Shown here: in pieces, positions 27,647 through 36,556 of the stretch
Layout of the letters: each line of letters opens with the position of its first letter
How positions within the stretch are numbered: the first letter of the stretch is position 1
Position numbers and translations under genes: made by a program
The notes under the pieces: generated by a model
The model's input: only the letters and a program-made list of their open reading frames with translations
What the model was told of the DNA's origin: nothing
Databases searched by the model: none
Assembly (NCBI RefSeq): GCF_019977315.1
Contig: NZ_AP024652.1
Span: forward strand, 4,154,001-4,218,000
From: Arthrobacter sp. StoSoilB22
GTDB lineage: Bacteria > Actinomycetota > Actinomycetes > Actinomycetales > Micrococcaceae
DNA length: 64,000 bases
Reading direction: 5' to 3'

Positions 27647-28660
27647 TTGGGCTTTAACTCTGCCCTTCGCGCGCCTGCGCGCCGCCGCAGTCCACGCCGA
27701 CTGCTTGCACTCATTACGGCCCCGGCTTTAGCCACTTGCCTCTTGGTCTCGGCCGTCCCTGCTTCCGCAGCTGAAGAAGCGGTGGACACCACGGCCTCCT
27801 TCACAAAAGATGCGGTGCCTAGCAAAGAATCCATCCAGGGGCTTCCCGTAGAAGCAGCCCCTAGATCGAAGGGTTTCGACGGCGACGGCACCTTCGATCT
27901 GTTCGCCCGGGACAACGCGGGCCGCTTGCTCCTCTACCCCACCGATGGACGAGGCAATTGGCGAGCGCCGCAAGTGATCGGCAACGGCTGGCACATTTAC
28001 AACCTCTTGGTTTCACCGGGCGACTTTGACGGCGATGGAACCGTAGACGTCATGGGCCGCGACGGCTACGGACGGCTCTTCCTTTACCAAGGAAACGGTG
28101 CAGGGGCTTGGAAACAGGCGTTCCAGATTGGTCAGGGATGGCAGGGGTTCGTCAATCTGATCGCACCCGGTGACTTCAACGGTGATGGCACCAACGACAT
28201 CCTTGCCCAGGATGGTTCAGGCAATGTCTTCCTCTACCCCGGCAACGGGCGGGGTGGTTGGCTCGCGCCGAGCAAGGTCACTACGAGCTGGCAGGGACTA
28301 GATGCTGCAGGGGCCGGGCATTTCTATGGCACATCCGAAGCCGTGGTCCTCGCGCGCACCCGCTTTGGCGACTTGCAGGCCCGTTCATCGCAGCGCAACG
28401 GTTTCTTCTTCGATTACGGTAGCCCCGACGCCTTTGACGGAACCATTGGCAGGGGCTGGGAGGCGCTTAGTCGTTTCGGGATTGCCGGTGACTTCAACGG
28501 AGATGGCTACAACGACGTCTACGGCATCAGCCCCAACGGCCTGCTGACGATGTACCTCGCCGACCCTTCAGGCTTCAGCAGCTGGGGCATCTACGGCTTC
28601 AAATGGAAGGGGCAGCCGGTAGTCGGAAGTGGCTGGAACGTCATGAACTACGTCTTTTAG
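27647..28660 (+). CDS. Secreted FG-GAP/VCBS repeat protein 3
   Basis: A 337-residue paralogue that lacks the Ig-like module. After an Arg-rich signal peptide (RRRSPRRLLALITAPALATC, cut near VPASA) comes a short acidic linker and then the repeats directly (FDGDGTFDLFARD, GDFDGDGTVDVMGRD, GDFNGDGTNDILAQD, GDFNGDGYNDVYGIS). One repeat in the middle (AGHFYGTSEAVVLARTR) has lost its calcium-loop aspartates. No ATG fits: TTG at 27647, with GGGGGA five bases upstream, is the best start, and an in-frame TTG at 27635 is the alternative. The 208-base gap to protein 2 suggests its own promoter. Confidence 0.85.
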   Translation: MGFNSALRAPARRRSPRRLLALITAPALATCLLVSAVPASAAEEAVDTTASFTKDAVPSKESIQGLPVEAAPRSKGFDGDGTFDLFARDNAGRLLLYPTDGRGNWRAPQVIGNGWHIYNLLVSPGDFDGDGTVDVMGRDGYGRLFLYQGNGAGAWKQAFQIGQGWQGFVNLIAPGDFNGDGTNDILAQDGSGNVFLYPGNGRGGWLAPSKVTTSWQGLDAAGAGHFYGTSEAVVLARTRFGDLQARSSQRNGFFFDYGSPDAFDGTIGRGWEALSRFGIAGDFNGDGYNDVYGISPNGLLTMYLADPSGFSSWGIYGFKWKGQPVVGSGWNVMNYVF

Positions 28661-28662
28661 GA

Positions 28663-29967
28663 CTAGTCCACGCTCTTGATCTTCACCACGAACACGGCGC
28701 CCAAGAGCCCAATGACTGCGGCGGCTACGTACAGCGAGACGTAGCCGCCCCAATAAAGGACAAACGGAGAGGCGATCAAGGGGGCGATCACCTGCGGCAG
28801 TGAGTTGGCAATGTTGATAACGCCCAAATCCCGGCCGCGGTCCATCCCCGTCGGAAGGACCTGCGTGATGAGCGCGAAGTCAACGGCGAGATAGGCTCCG
28901 AAGCCGATCCCCAGAACCACTGCACCGGCAAGCCCGCCAATCCACGTCGGCGCAAAGGCAAGGATCAACGACGCCAGTGCAATGATGACCGACGAAGCGA
29001 TGACCAGAGGCTTCCGTTTGCCCATCCTGTCACTCAGCCTGCCCCCGACCACGCTGGTGACGATAACCGACACCGCGTACAGCCCGGTAAGAATAAGCAC
29101 ACCAAACGACGGATCGATTCCCTCGGTTTCCTTCAAACGCACAGCATCACTCAGGAAGAACAACAAGTACAACGTGACCATGTGGTTGCCGGTGCTTACC
29201 AGCAGGCGAGTCAGCCAAGCCCACGCGAAATCCGGGTAGCGCCTGGGCGAAACCCAGAAGCCTTTGAGGAAGTCCGCCAAGTTGAACGGCGGACGTTCGC
29301 TTGGTGGAAGCTGCTGATCGTCATTCTTGAAGAGGTAAAGCACGACGCCGGCCAGCAGCGCTGCAGCGCACAGCCAGTAACCAACGGCAAAGTTTCCAAC
29401 AACGACCGCAGCGATCACGGCTCCGATGAGAATTCCTACCGTCTGTCCCATGGCGGCCAATCCGCCAACAGTTCCGCGCTGTGGAACAGGAACACGATCA
29501 GGAATGGCGGCCGTGATGGCGGCGTACATGGCGTTGGCTCCGGCCTGCACCAGGCACCACAGCAAAGTCATGGCTGCAACGTTGGGAGCGCCAGCCAAAG
29601 CAATCAACGCAACAGCTCCAAGGATGGCGCCCATCAACACCCAGGGAACGCGGCGACCAAACCTGGACGTCGTGCGGTCGCTGAAGGCCCCGAAGAGCGG
29701 GTTCGCCACCATGGAAACGGCTGCACCACAGCCGGTGACCAAAGCAAGGATCGCTTCCTTTTGGCCTTCGTCGAAGTGAGCTGCCTGCAGGCCCAGGAGC
29801 ACTTGGAGGGGTCCAAAGAACGCTGCATTGATGCCCAGGTTAACCAGCACCACGCCCGTAACCCACAGGGGTCGCACACGGCTGACCGGCTCGGCCAGCG
29901 CCGTAGCGGTACCTCCACGGACTACGGCTGGGTCCGGCACCGGTCCCGGCAGATCGGACAAGCTCAT
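28663..29967 (-). CDS. MFS transporter (GPH/sugar-cation type)
   Basis: A 434-residue protein with 12 predicted membrane segments. Motif A-like loops are visible (GAFSDRTTSRFGRRVPW and GGRLSDRMGKRKPL). NHMVTLYLLFFLSDAVRL and the general pattern resemble actinobacterial glycoside or sugar MFS importers. The ATG at 29967 has AGGGGGAA about ten bases upstream. It converges on FG-GAP gene 3, with stops 2 bases apart and no room for a terminator. The substrate is unknown. Confidence 0.85.
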   Translation of the reverse strand: MSLSDLPGPVPDPAVVRGGTATALAEPVSRVRPLWVTGVVLVNLGINAAFFGPLQVLLGLQAAHFDEGQKEAILALVTGCGAAVSMVANPLFGAFSDRTTSRFGRRVPWVLMGAILGAVALIALAGAPNVAAMTLLWCLVQAGANAMYAAITAAIPDRVPVPQRGTVGGLAAMGQTVGILIGAVIAAVVVGNFAVGYWLCAAALLAGVVLYLFKNDDQQLPPSERPPFNLADFLKGFWVSPRRYPDFAWAWLTRLLVSTGNHMVTLYLLFFLSDAVRLKETEGIDPSFGVLILTGLYAVSVIVTSVVGGRLSDRMGKRKPLVIASSVIIALASLILAFAPTWIGGLAGAVVLGIGFGAYLAVDFALITQVLPTGMDRGRDLGVINIANSLPQVIAPLIASPFVLYWGGYVSLYVAAAVIGLLGAVFVVKIKSVD

Positions 29968-30124
29968 AGCAGGTTCCCCCTCTTTGAATGTTTGGATTCA
30001 GCCTAGCGCGACGCGGCCACACTGAACCGCCGTCGGGTCTTTTATCCACATAGGCCGAAACAACTCCTGCCGCAGCACTGAACCAGGGGTTAGTGTGGCC
30101 TCAAACCGATAGAGGAGCAGCACC

Positions 30125-30598
30125 GTGAGTGAGCAAGTAAATACCGCCGATCTCTACGACGATCGCGGCGAGGAACTCGAGTCCATCGCCATCCAGTTTC
30201 ACAACCTGGGCGGGCGCACGCATTTCAGCGGCCCTGTCCGCACTATCCGCTGCTTCGAGGACAACGCCCTGGTCAAGACCATCCTCAATACACCCGGCGA
30301 CGGCGCCGTTCTGGTCATCGATGGACAAGGGTCACTGAGGACAGCACTCATGGGAGACATGATTGCGGAAAGCGCTGTGGCCAATGGCTGGGCTGGCGTA
30401 GTGATCAACGGTGCCATTCGAGACCGCGAGGCGATCGCCCGCTTACCCCTGGGCGTCAAGGCACTCGGCAGTAACCCGAAGAAGAGCGCCAAGACAGGTG
30501 TGGGTGAAGTGGATGTCCAGCTGGTCATCGATCGCGTCCGTATCCAGCCAGGCGTGATGATCTTCTGCGATCCGGACGGCATTCTGATCGAGCGCTGA
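30125..30598 (+). CDS. RraA-like protein
   Basis: A 157-residue member of the RraA/HMG-aldolase fold. Characteristic blocks are GDMIAESAVANGWAGVVINGAIRD, the Asp/Arg pair used for metal and pyruvate binding, and VQPGVMIFCDPDGIL-like KRIQPGVMIFCDPDGI. Family members either inhibit RNase E (RraA proper) or act as 4-hydroxy-4-methyl-2-oxoglutarate aldolase; the retained metal-site residues fit an aldolase, but sequence alone does not decide. The start is a GTG with GAGGAG eight bases ahead. It stands alone between MFS genes. Confidence 0.88.
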   Translation: MSEQVNTADLYDDRGEELESIAIQFHNLGGRTHFSGPVRTIRCFEDNALVKTILNTPGDGAVLVIDGQGSLRTALMGDMIAESAVANGWAGVVINGAIRDREAIARLPLGVKALGSNPKKSAKTGVGEVDVQLVIDRVRIQPGVMIFCDPDGILIER

Positions 30599-30670
30599 CC
30601 CTCACCGGGCTGCCGACTTAGAGGGAAAGTGGAAGAAATATTATCCCGTCGGGAATCAACCGGCCTGTAA

Positions 30671-30693
30671 GATAGTTACTGAAAGCAACTATC
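30671..30693. promoter_or_regulatory. Inverted repeat upstream of the DHA2 transporter
   Basis: GATAGTT and AACTATC (7-base perfect arms, 9-base spacer) lie 38-60 bases before the transporter ATG. The size and position suit a MarR- or TetR-type repressor site. No regulator gene is adjacent, so the repressor would act in trans. Confidence 0.5.
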
Positions 30694-30730
30694 CTGCTTA
30701 ATCCACTTTTCTGCCACCTCTGGAGAAGAT

Positions 30731-32383
30731 ATGTCCAAAACTGCGCCTGTACGGGCCGCCGGAGAGGTCCTGACGCATCGTCAGACCCTCACGGTCATGG
30801 TGGGGCTCATGCTCGGCATGTTCCTGTCCTCGCTGGATCAGACCATCGTGTCCACCTCCATTTACACCATCGCCAACGACCTCGATGGCCTGTCCCTCCA
30901 GGCGTGGGCCACCACGGCGTACCTCATCACCTCCACCGTGAGCACCCCGCTGTACGGCAAGCTCAGCGACATCTTTGGCCGCCGCCCCCTCTACCTCGTG
31001 GCCATCGTGATCTTCCTGATCGGTTCCCTCTACGCAGGATCCGTCCACTCCATGACCGAGCTTGCCATTGCGCGCGGCATCCAAGGCCTGGGCGCCGGCG
31101 GTTTGCTGGCCTTGGCGCTGACCATCATCGGCGACATCGTGGCGCTGAAGGACAGGGCAAAGTACCAGGGCTACTTCATGTCTGTGTTCGGTATTTCTTC
31201 CGTGCTCGGTCCGGTCATTGGCGGCGCGTTCGCCGGCTCGGCCAACATCCTGGGCTTTGAAGGCTGGCGCTGGGTCTTCTTCATCAACCTCCCCATTGGG
31301 CTCGCCGCCCTTGTTGTGGTCTTCATGTACCTGCACCTCCCGGCCCGGCACGTGAAGCAAAAGATCGACTACTGGGGTGCAGCCGCGATCACCCTTGCGA
31401 TTGTTCCGCTGCTGCTGGTTGCAGAACAGGGCCGCACCTGGGGTTGGGCCTCGGGCGCATCCTGGCTCTGCTATGGGCTTGGCGTCATCGGCATCGTCGC
31501 CTTCCTTCTGGCTGAGAAGCGCGCCGGAGACTACGCCTTGATCCCGCTGCGTCTTTTCAAGAACACCACTTTCGGGTTGTCCTCGCTGCTGAACTTCATC
31601 ATCGGCATTGGTATGTTCGGCGCCATCGCCATGCTGCCCATGTACCTGCAGCTCGTGAAGGGGCTTACTCCTACCGAGGCCGGCCTGATGATGATCACGT
31701 TCACTGTGGGCATCCTCTTCGGCTCCATCTCCGCCGGCCGAACCATCTCCTCATCAGGCGTCTACCGGGTCTTCCCCATCATGGGTACGGCTATCCTTGC
31801 GGCTGCCGCCACCGTAATGGGCCTGGTCCTCGGCGTCGATACCGGCCTCTGGGTTCCCGGCCTGATCGCCGTGTTCTTCGGCGTCGGACTGGGTTTCTGC
31901 ATGCAGCCGCTCACGCTTGCCATGCAGGTTTCGGTCCCGCCCAAGGATATGGGCGTGGGCACCTCAACAGCCGCATTCTTCCGTTCCATGGGTGGTGCAG
32001 TGGGCACGGCAGTCTTCATCTCCATGCTCTTTAGCACTGCGGCTGACAAGATCGCCGACGGCATGAAAACTGCCGCCGCTACCCCGGACTATCAGGCGGT
32101 CATGCAGGACCCTGCCGTGGCGTCGGATCCCGCCAACGCCAAGCTCTTCGACTTCTTCAAGAACGGCGCCAACAACGAGTCCCTGAACGACACCAGCTGG
32201 CTCCACACGGCAAACAGCACGCTCACCAGGCCGATCACCGAGGGCTTCGCCCAGGCGATCGACATCGTGATGCTTACTGCTGCCGGGCTCATGCTCGTTG
32301 CCTTCCTGATCAGCTTCGCGTTGCCGAACAAGAAGCTCACGGACCCCAAGGCGGCAGCCAAAGAGTCCGTTCCCGCGCACTAG
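30731..32383 (+). CDS. DHA2 family multidrug efflux MFS transporter
   Basis: A 550-residue, 14-helix drug:H+ antiporter. Motif D1 (LDQTIVSTSI) in helix 1, motif A (GKLSDIFGRRPLYL) and antiporter motif C (GISSVLGPVIGGAF) in helix 5 place it in the EmrB/QacA subfamily. A polar loop of about 50 residues separates the last two helices. The ATG at 30731 has GGAGAAG in front. A strong terminator follows. The exported compound is not predictable. Confidence 0.92.
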   Translation: MSKTAPVRAAGEVLTHRQTLTVMVGLMLGMFLSSLDQTIVSTSIYTIANDLDGLSLQAWATTAYLITSTVSTPLYGKLSDIFGRRPLYLVAIVIFLIGSLYAGSVHSMTELAIARGIQGLGAGGLLALALTIIGDIVALKDRAKYQGYFMSVFGISSVLGPVIGGAFAGSANILGFEGWRWVFFINLPIGLAALVVVFMYLHLPARHVKQKIDYWGAAAITLAIVPLLLVAEQGRTWGWASGASWLCYGLGVIGIVAFLLAEKRAGDYALIPLRLFKNTTFGLSSLLNFIIGIGMFGAIAMLPMYLQLVKGLTPTEAGLMMITFTVGILFGSISAGRTISSSGVYRVFPIMGTAILAAAATVMGLVLGVDTGLWVPGLIAVFFGVGLGFCMQPLTLAMQVSVPPKDMGVGTSTAAFFRSMGGAVGTAVFISMLFSTAADKIADGMKTAAATPDYQAVMQDPAVASDPANAKLFDFFKNGANNESLNDTSWLHTANSTLTRPITEGFAQAIDIVMLTAAGLMLVAFLISFALPNKKLTDPKAAAKESVPAH

Positions 32384-32415
32384 ATTTGCGCGTCAGGTAC
32401 TACGTCACGCACCAC

Positions 32416-32457
32416 AAGCACGGCAGGCAGTCTTCGGACGGCCTGCCGTGCTTTGTG
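32416..32457 (+). terminator. Terminator after the DHA2 transporter
   Basis: AAGCACGGCAGGC pairs exactly with GCCTGCCGTGCTT (13 bp, 12-base loop), followed by TTGTGTT. Confidence 0.85.
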
Positions 32458-32708
32458 TTCAACTAGTTGAGCCATGAACCCGCTTTTGCCGCCACAGCAA
32501 CCAGGGAGCGTCCACCCAGTCAACTCCCAGCTGTGCGGAAGCAACATGATGCGTTAACTACGTGAATACATGTCGCCTCCGTCACTTGACTGGAACTGGA
32601 GCGATATGACGTGCCACACTGTGTAGCGCGAGTGCACCGGCGTCCCCGTCGGACAGCCGACGACGTCCCGCACATCGCTTCCAAACCCCCATTCCCTAAG
32701 GGAGACCC
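32458..32708. other. Intergenic region upstream of the sugar porter
   Basis: About 250 bases with no credible gene on either strand. It should carry the sugar porter promoter; TTGACT at about 32587 is a possible -35 element but no well-spaced -10 is obvious. GGGAG precedes the ATG at 32709. Confidence 0.4.
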
Positions 32709-34178
32709 ATGTCCAGTTCCAGCACCGAAGGCGCGCCCCCAGTTTCACGGAAGGTGATCGGCCTGGCCGTCGCCGGCGCGGTGGGCGGTTTCCTCTTCGG
32801 CTTCGATTCCTCCGTGGTCAATGGCGCCGTGGATGCGATGGCGGACGAGTTCGTCATGACGGAAGCGGTCACAGGCTTCGCCGTTGCCGTTGCCCTGCTG
32901 GGCTGTGCCGCCGGGGCCTACTTTGCCGGCAAGATCGCCGACCGCTACGGCCGTATACCTGCCATGAAGATCGGTGCGCTGCTCTTCCTGGTGAGCGCGG
33001 TGGGAACGGGCCTTGCCTTTGGTGTGTGGGACCTCATCCTCTGGCGATTGGTAGGCGGTTTGGGCATTGGACTTGCCTCCGTTATTGCCCCTGCGTATAT
33101 CTCCGAAATTTCCCCCCGGCACGTACGTGGCCGTTTGGCTTCCCTCCAGCAGCTCGCCATTACCACCGGCATTTTCGCGGCCCTTCTCTCCGATGCCGTG
33201 CTGGCCAACTCGGCCGGCGGCGCAGATGGCACGCTGTGGTTTGGCATTGAAGCCTGGCGGTGGATGTTCATCGCTTGCGCCGTGCCTGCCGCAGTGTACG
33301 GCTGGATCGCATTCCGCCTGCCCGAGTCCCCGCATTTCCTGGTACTGAACGGCAAGGAAGACCAGGCCCGCAGTATCTTCAACAACATCATCCCGGGCGA
33401 CGACATCGAGCGCCACATCCGCGAGATCCGCGAGTCCATTCAGGAGGAGAAGCTCTCCACCAGGAAGGGGTCCCTCCGCGGCAACAGATTCGGCCTTCTG
33501 CCAGTGGTGTGGATCGGCATCATCCTCTCCGTCCTGCAGCAGTTCGTTGGCATCAACGTGATCTTCTACTACTCCACCACGTTGTGGAAGGCCGTCGGGT
33601 TCCAGGAGAAGGACTCATTGACAATCTCCGTGGCCACCTCCGTCACCAACATCCTGGTGACTTTGGTTGCCATCGCATTGGTGGATCGCATCGGCCGCCG
33701 CCCCATCCTGCTCACCGGTTCCGTTGGCATGGCTGTATCCCTCGGCGTCATGGCAATGGCGTTCTCGTCCGCCGTGGGTACGGGCTCCGAGATCAGCCTC
33801 CCGGGCGCGTGGGGACCGGTAGCCCTGGTAGCGGCGAACATTTTTGTGATCAGCTTCGGTGCCTCGTGGGGGCCGCTCGTCTGGGTGCTGCTGGGCGAGA
33901 TCTTCCCGTCCCGCATCCGCGCCCGGGCCCTCGGTCTGGCCGCAGCGGCGCAGTGGATCGCCAATTTTGCCATCACGCTCAGCTTCCCCATCATGGCGGC
34001 AGGTTCGCTGCCACTGACTTACGCCATGTACGCGGCATTCGCGGCGGCGTCGTTCTTCTTTGTGATGTTCAAGGTTCCGGAGACCAACGGCATGTCCTTG
34101 GAACAGGCTGAAACGCTGTTCGTTCCCAAAGGCGCACCGGTGGCTCCCCTGCCGGTCACCTCGGACGACACGAAATAG
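32709..34178 (+). CDS. Sugar porter family MFS transporter
   Basis: A 489-residue, 12-helix carrier of the sugar porter (MFS 2.A.1.1) family. Signatures include GGFLFGFDSSVVNGAVDAM in helix 1, DRYGRIPAMK in loop 2-3, YISEISPRHVRGRLAS after helix 4, PESPHFLV before the central loop, QQFVGINVIFYYSTTLW in helix 7, DRIGRRPIL in loop 8-9 and VPETNG near the end. The helix 7 motif predicts monosaccharide:H+ symport (glucose, xylose or arabinose type). It is a single gene bounded by a terminator shared with the convergent MFS gene. Confidence 0.93.
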   Translation: MSSSSTEGAPPVSRKVIGLAVAGAVGGFLFGFDSSVVNGAVDAMADEFVMTEAVTGFAVAVALLGCAAGAYFAGKIADRYGRIPAMKIGALLFLVSAVGTGLAFGVWDLILWRLVGGLGIGLASVIAPAYISEISPRHVRGRLASLQQLAITTGIFAALLSDAVLANSAGGADGTLWFGIEAWRWMFIACAVPAAVYGWIAFRLPESPHFLVLNGKEDQARSIFNNIIPGDDIERHIREIRESIQEEKLSTRKGSLRGNRFGLLPVVWIGIILSVLQQFVGINVIFYYSTTLWKAVGFQEKDSLTISVATSVTNILVTLVAIALVDRIGRRPILLTGSVGMAVSLGVMAMAFSSAVGTGSEISLPGAWGPVALVAANIFVISFGASWGPLVWVLLGEIFPSRIRARALGLAAAAQWIANFAITLSFPIMAAGSLPLTYAMYAAFAAASFFFVMFKVPETNGMSLEQAETLFVPKGAPVAPLPVTSDDTK

Positions 34179-34191
34179 AGCACACGACACA

Positions 34192-34222
34192 AGAAAGCCC
34201 GGCGGAAACCGCCGGGCTTTCT
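34192..34222. terminator. Bidirectional terminator between two convergent MFS genes
   Basis: AGAAAGCCCGGCGG and CCGCCGGGCTTTCT pair perfectly (14 bp) around AAA. An A-rich left side and T-rich right side let it work for both strands. Confidence 0.9.
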
Positions 34223-34237
34223 GTGGTTTCGGGACCG

Positions 34238-35476
34238 CTACACCAAGTGGGGCTCGTGAGATTTCAGGTAGCCGCGTCCTCCGAAAGCAACGAGGATGGC
34301 GATAGCCATGGCCACCGCTCCGGCGAAGAACGGTACTTGCGGGCCGAAGTGCTCGCCCAGCTGGGCGGCCGCGAACGGGGCCAGCGCGCCGCCCATCCAG
34401 CGCACAAAGTTGTAACCGGCGGACGCAACGGGACGCGGGGAATCAGAAACGCCCATGGCCAGTTCCGTATAGACCGTGTTGTTGATGCCCAGCAGGGCAC
34501 CGGCCACGATGACAAGCACGACGACGGCAGTCACCGAGTGCCCGGCTGCCAGTCCCAGGCCGATCAGGTCGAGCATGAGGACGGCCAGCGTACCGGTGAG
34601 GACCTTGACGGCGCCGAAGCGCTTCTGGAGTACAGGGGCGACAAACACCGAGAACACCGCAACAGCAACGCCCCAGCCGAAGAACACTCCCCCGATTCCG
34701 TAGGCGTCCATACCCAGGATGAAGGGCGTGAAGGCAAGGATGGTGAAGAAGCCGTAGTTGTAGAACAGTGCGCTGGCCGCTGTGGTGCGGAGACCCTTGT
34801 GGCCGAGCGCAAGGAGCGGATCCCTCAGGCGGGACTTTTTGGCGGGAGCGGGTGTTTTGGGAAGCAACGCCAGCAACGCAATGAAGGCCGCGGCCATGAG
34901 GACTGCGGTGCCGAAGAACGGAGCCCGCCACTGCCAGCCACCCAGGAGGGCGCCCAGCAGCGGGCCAAGGGAGATACCCAGACCGAGTGCTGCTTCGTAA
35001 AGGATGATGGCAGTGCCGGTTCCTCCGCTGGCCACACCTACGATCACCGCTAGTGCCGTGGCCACAAACAACGCATTACCGAGGCCCCAGCCCGCCCGGA
35101 ATCCCACCAACTGCTCAACGCTGCCGGCGAGGCCGGACAACGACGCGAACACCACGATGATCGCCAAGCCGATGAGCAGCGTCTTCTTTCCACCGATCCT
35201 GGAGGACACGAATCCGCTGATCAACATGGCGATTGCGGTCACCAGGAAATAGCTGGTGAACAGCAACGAGACTTCACTGGTGGACGCCTCGAGATTCTTT
35301 GCAATCGCGGGGAGAATAGGGTCCACGAGCCCGATGCCCATGAACGCGAAAACGGCCGCGAGCGCCGTGGCCCACACCGCTTTGGGCTGTTTGAGAAATG
35401 AAGCTTTCTCGGCTTCAAGGGTGGTTTCGATGGTTGTTTCGGCGCTTGCTGAAGCGTCAGCCAACTGGCGTGACAT
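34238..35476 (-). CDS. DHA1-type MFS efflux transporter controlled by adjacent MarR
   Basis: A 412-residue, 12-helix carrier. GIGLVDPILPAIAKNL in helix 1, SGFVSSRIGGKKTLLIGL as motif A and GLGISLGPLLGALLGGWQWRAPF in helix 5 (motif C) mark a drug exporter of the DHA1 group. The first 30 residues are polar. It starts 29 bases after the MarR gene on the same strand, so the two form an operon in which MarR probably senses the exported compound. Confidence 0.9.
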   Translation of the reverse strand: MSRQLADASASAETTIETTLEAEKASFLKQPKAVWATALAAVFAFMGIGLVDPILPAIAKNLEASTSEVSLLFTSYFLVTAIAMLISGFVSSRIGGKKTLLIGLAIIVVFASLSGLAGSVEQLVGFRAGWGLGNALFVATALAVIVGVASGGTGTAIILYEAALGLGISLGPLLGALLGGWQWRAPFFGTAVLMAAAFIALLALLPKTPAPAKKSRLRDPLLALGHKGLRTTAASALFYNYGFFTILAFTPFILGMDAYGIGGVFFGWGVAVAVFSVFVAPVLQKRFGAVKVLTGTLAVLMLDLIGLGLAAGHSVTAVVVLVIVAGALLGINNTVYTELAMGVSDSPRPVASAGYNFVRWMGGALAPFAAAQLGEHFGPQVPFFAGAVAMAIAILVAFGGRGYLKSHEPHLV

Positions 35477-35505
35477 TCAATGGCTCCTTGTCGGTGCTTA
35501 TCTGG

Positions 35506-35946
35506 TTAGTTCTGGAACGAGCTGTTGAGCTTGGCGATCACGGGCAACGCTGAGGCGAGCTGCTCAATCTCCTGGTTACTGAGACCCTGCAGCAGTTCGG
35601 CCACCATGGCATTGCGCCGCTGATTGGCGGACTCGACGGCGGCGGTCCCGGCTTGGGTGATGACCACCTGGACGGCCCGGGAATCGTCCGGGTCAGGCTG
35701 GCGTGTAACCAGTGAGGCGCGCTCGAGCTTGATGATCTGCTCCGTGGCGCTCGGGACTTTGATCCCCAGGTTCTTGGCGATGTCGCCCACTCGGAGGCCG
35801 CCCTCGGAAATCATGGACAGCAGGCTGAGCTGCGCGGCGGTTAGCTCGCCTTCGGGATCGAGGCGGCGGAACATGTACACGCCGAGCCGAAGTGACTCAC
35901 GGAAGTCCTGGGCGAGATCCAATAGCCGGGGATCAAAGGTGTTCAT
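35506..35946 (-). CDS. MarR family transcriptional regulator
   Basis: A 146-residue winged-helix regulator. LTAAQLSLLSMISEGGLRVGDIAKNL and PSATEQIIKLERASLV form the HTH, and RQPDPDDSRAVQVVIT is the wing with the family's DxRA motif. First gene of the MarR-MFS operon. The start ATG is almost at the predicted transcription start, so the mRNA is probably leaderless. A near-perfect palindrome directly in front is the obvious auto-regulatory operator. Confidence 0.92.
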   Translation of the reverse strand: MNTFDPRLLDLAQDFRESLRLGVYMFRRLDPEGELTAAQLSLLSMISEGGLRVGDIAKNLGIKVPSATEQIIKLERASLVTRQPDPDDSRAVQVVITQAGTAAVESANQRRNAMVAELLQGLSNQEIEQLASALPVIAKLNSSFQN

Positions 35947-35948
35947 AT

Positions 35949-35984
35949 TTAGGTACCCTAATAGTTAGGGTACCTAAGTGTCAA
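35949..35984 (-). promoter_or_regulatory. MarR operator and promoter, leaderless start
   Basis: TTAGGTACCCTAA and TTAGGGTACCTAA form a perfect 13-bp inverted repeat around TAG (35949-35977). On the minus strand TTGACA (35984-35979), an 18-base spacer and TAGGGT (35960-35955) make a promoter lying within it. Initiation would fall within a few bases of the ATG at 35946, leaving no room for a Shine-Dalgarno sequence. Confidence 0.75.
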
Positions 35985-36005
35985 AGAATAGGGCGGGTGA
36001 GGCTC

Positions 36006-36512
36006 TTAGAGTGTGAGCTTCATACCCTCATGGCTCGCAACAAACCCCAAGCGCTCATAGAAGCGGTGGGCCCCCACGCGGGACTTATCCGTGGTGAGCT
36101 GCACCAGAGAGCAGCCGCGCTCCCGGGCCTGATCAATAGCCCACTGAATCATCAACGCGCCAACCCCCTGACCCCGCAGCGCGCTGGAGACCCGGACCGC
36201 CTCGATTTGCGCGCGCCAGGATCCCCGGCGCGACAAGCCGGGGATATAGCTGAGCTGGAACGTCGCAACAACATCACCGTCGAGTTCGCCCACCACCAAA
36301 AGGTGCGCCGGGTCGGCGTCGATCGCGTCAAAAGCCTGCTCGTAGGGCGCTAAATCGTCCGCATTTTCGCGCGTGGCACCCAACTGGTCATCCGCGAGCA
36401 GCGCGAGGATGCGCGGGAGGTCACCCCTGCGGGCGCGCCGAAGGGTGAAGGTCCCATACTCGACGGCGGCAGTCAGCAGGGCGGGCACGGAACCGGATTG
36501 AGTAGTCACCAA
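36006..36512 (-). CDS. GNAT family N-acetyltransferase
   Basis: A 168-residue acetyltransferase. The acetyl-CoA motif A is IEAVRVSSALRGQGVGALMI and motif B is HRFYERLGF. YGTFTLRRARRGDLPRILAL begins the fold at about residue 19. The closing phrase ERLGFVASHEGMKL is common in small-molecule or peptide acetyltransferases. The substrate is unknown. It is divergent from the PadR operon and follows the MarR promoter on the other side, but it is not obviously part of either unit. Confidence 0.88.
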   Translation of the reverse strand: MVTTQSGSVPALLTAAVEYGTFTLRRARRGDLPRILALLADDQLGATRENADDLAPYEQAFDAIDADPAHLLVVGELDGDVVATFQLSYIPGLSRRGSWRAQIEAVRVSSALRGQGVGALMIQWAIDQARERGCSLVQLTTDKSRVGAHRFYERLGFVASHEGMKLTL

Positions 36513-36556
36513 CCCAGCATGCCACTCCGGTCGATATTCTTCGGAACTCAGTGTTG

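Noticed and set aside
30017-30101. Distant inverted pair GGCCACACT...AGTGTGGCC upstream of the RraA-like gene
   Set aside because: The arms are short and about 60 bases apart, with no promoter or terminator context; could be chance.
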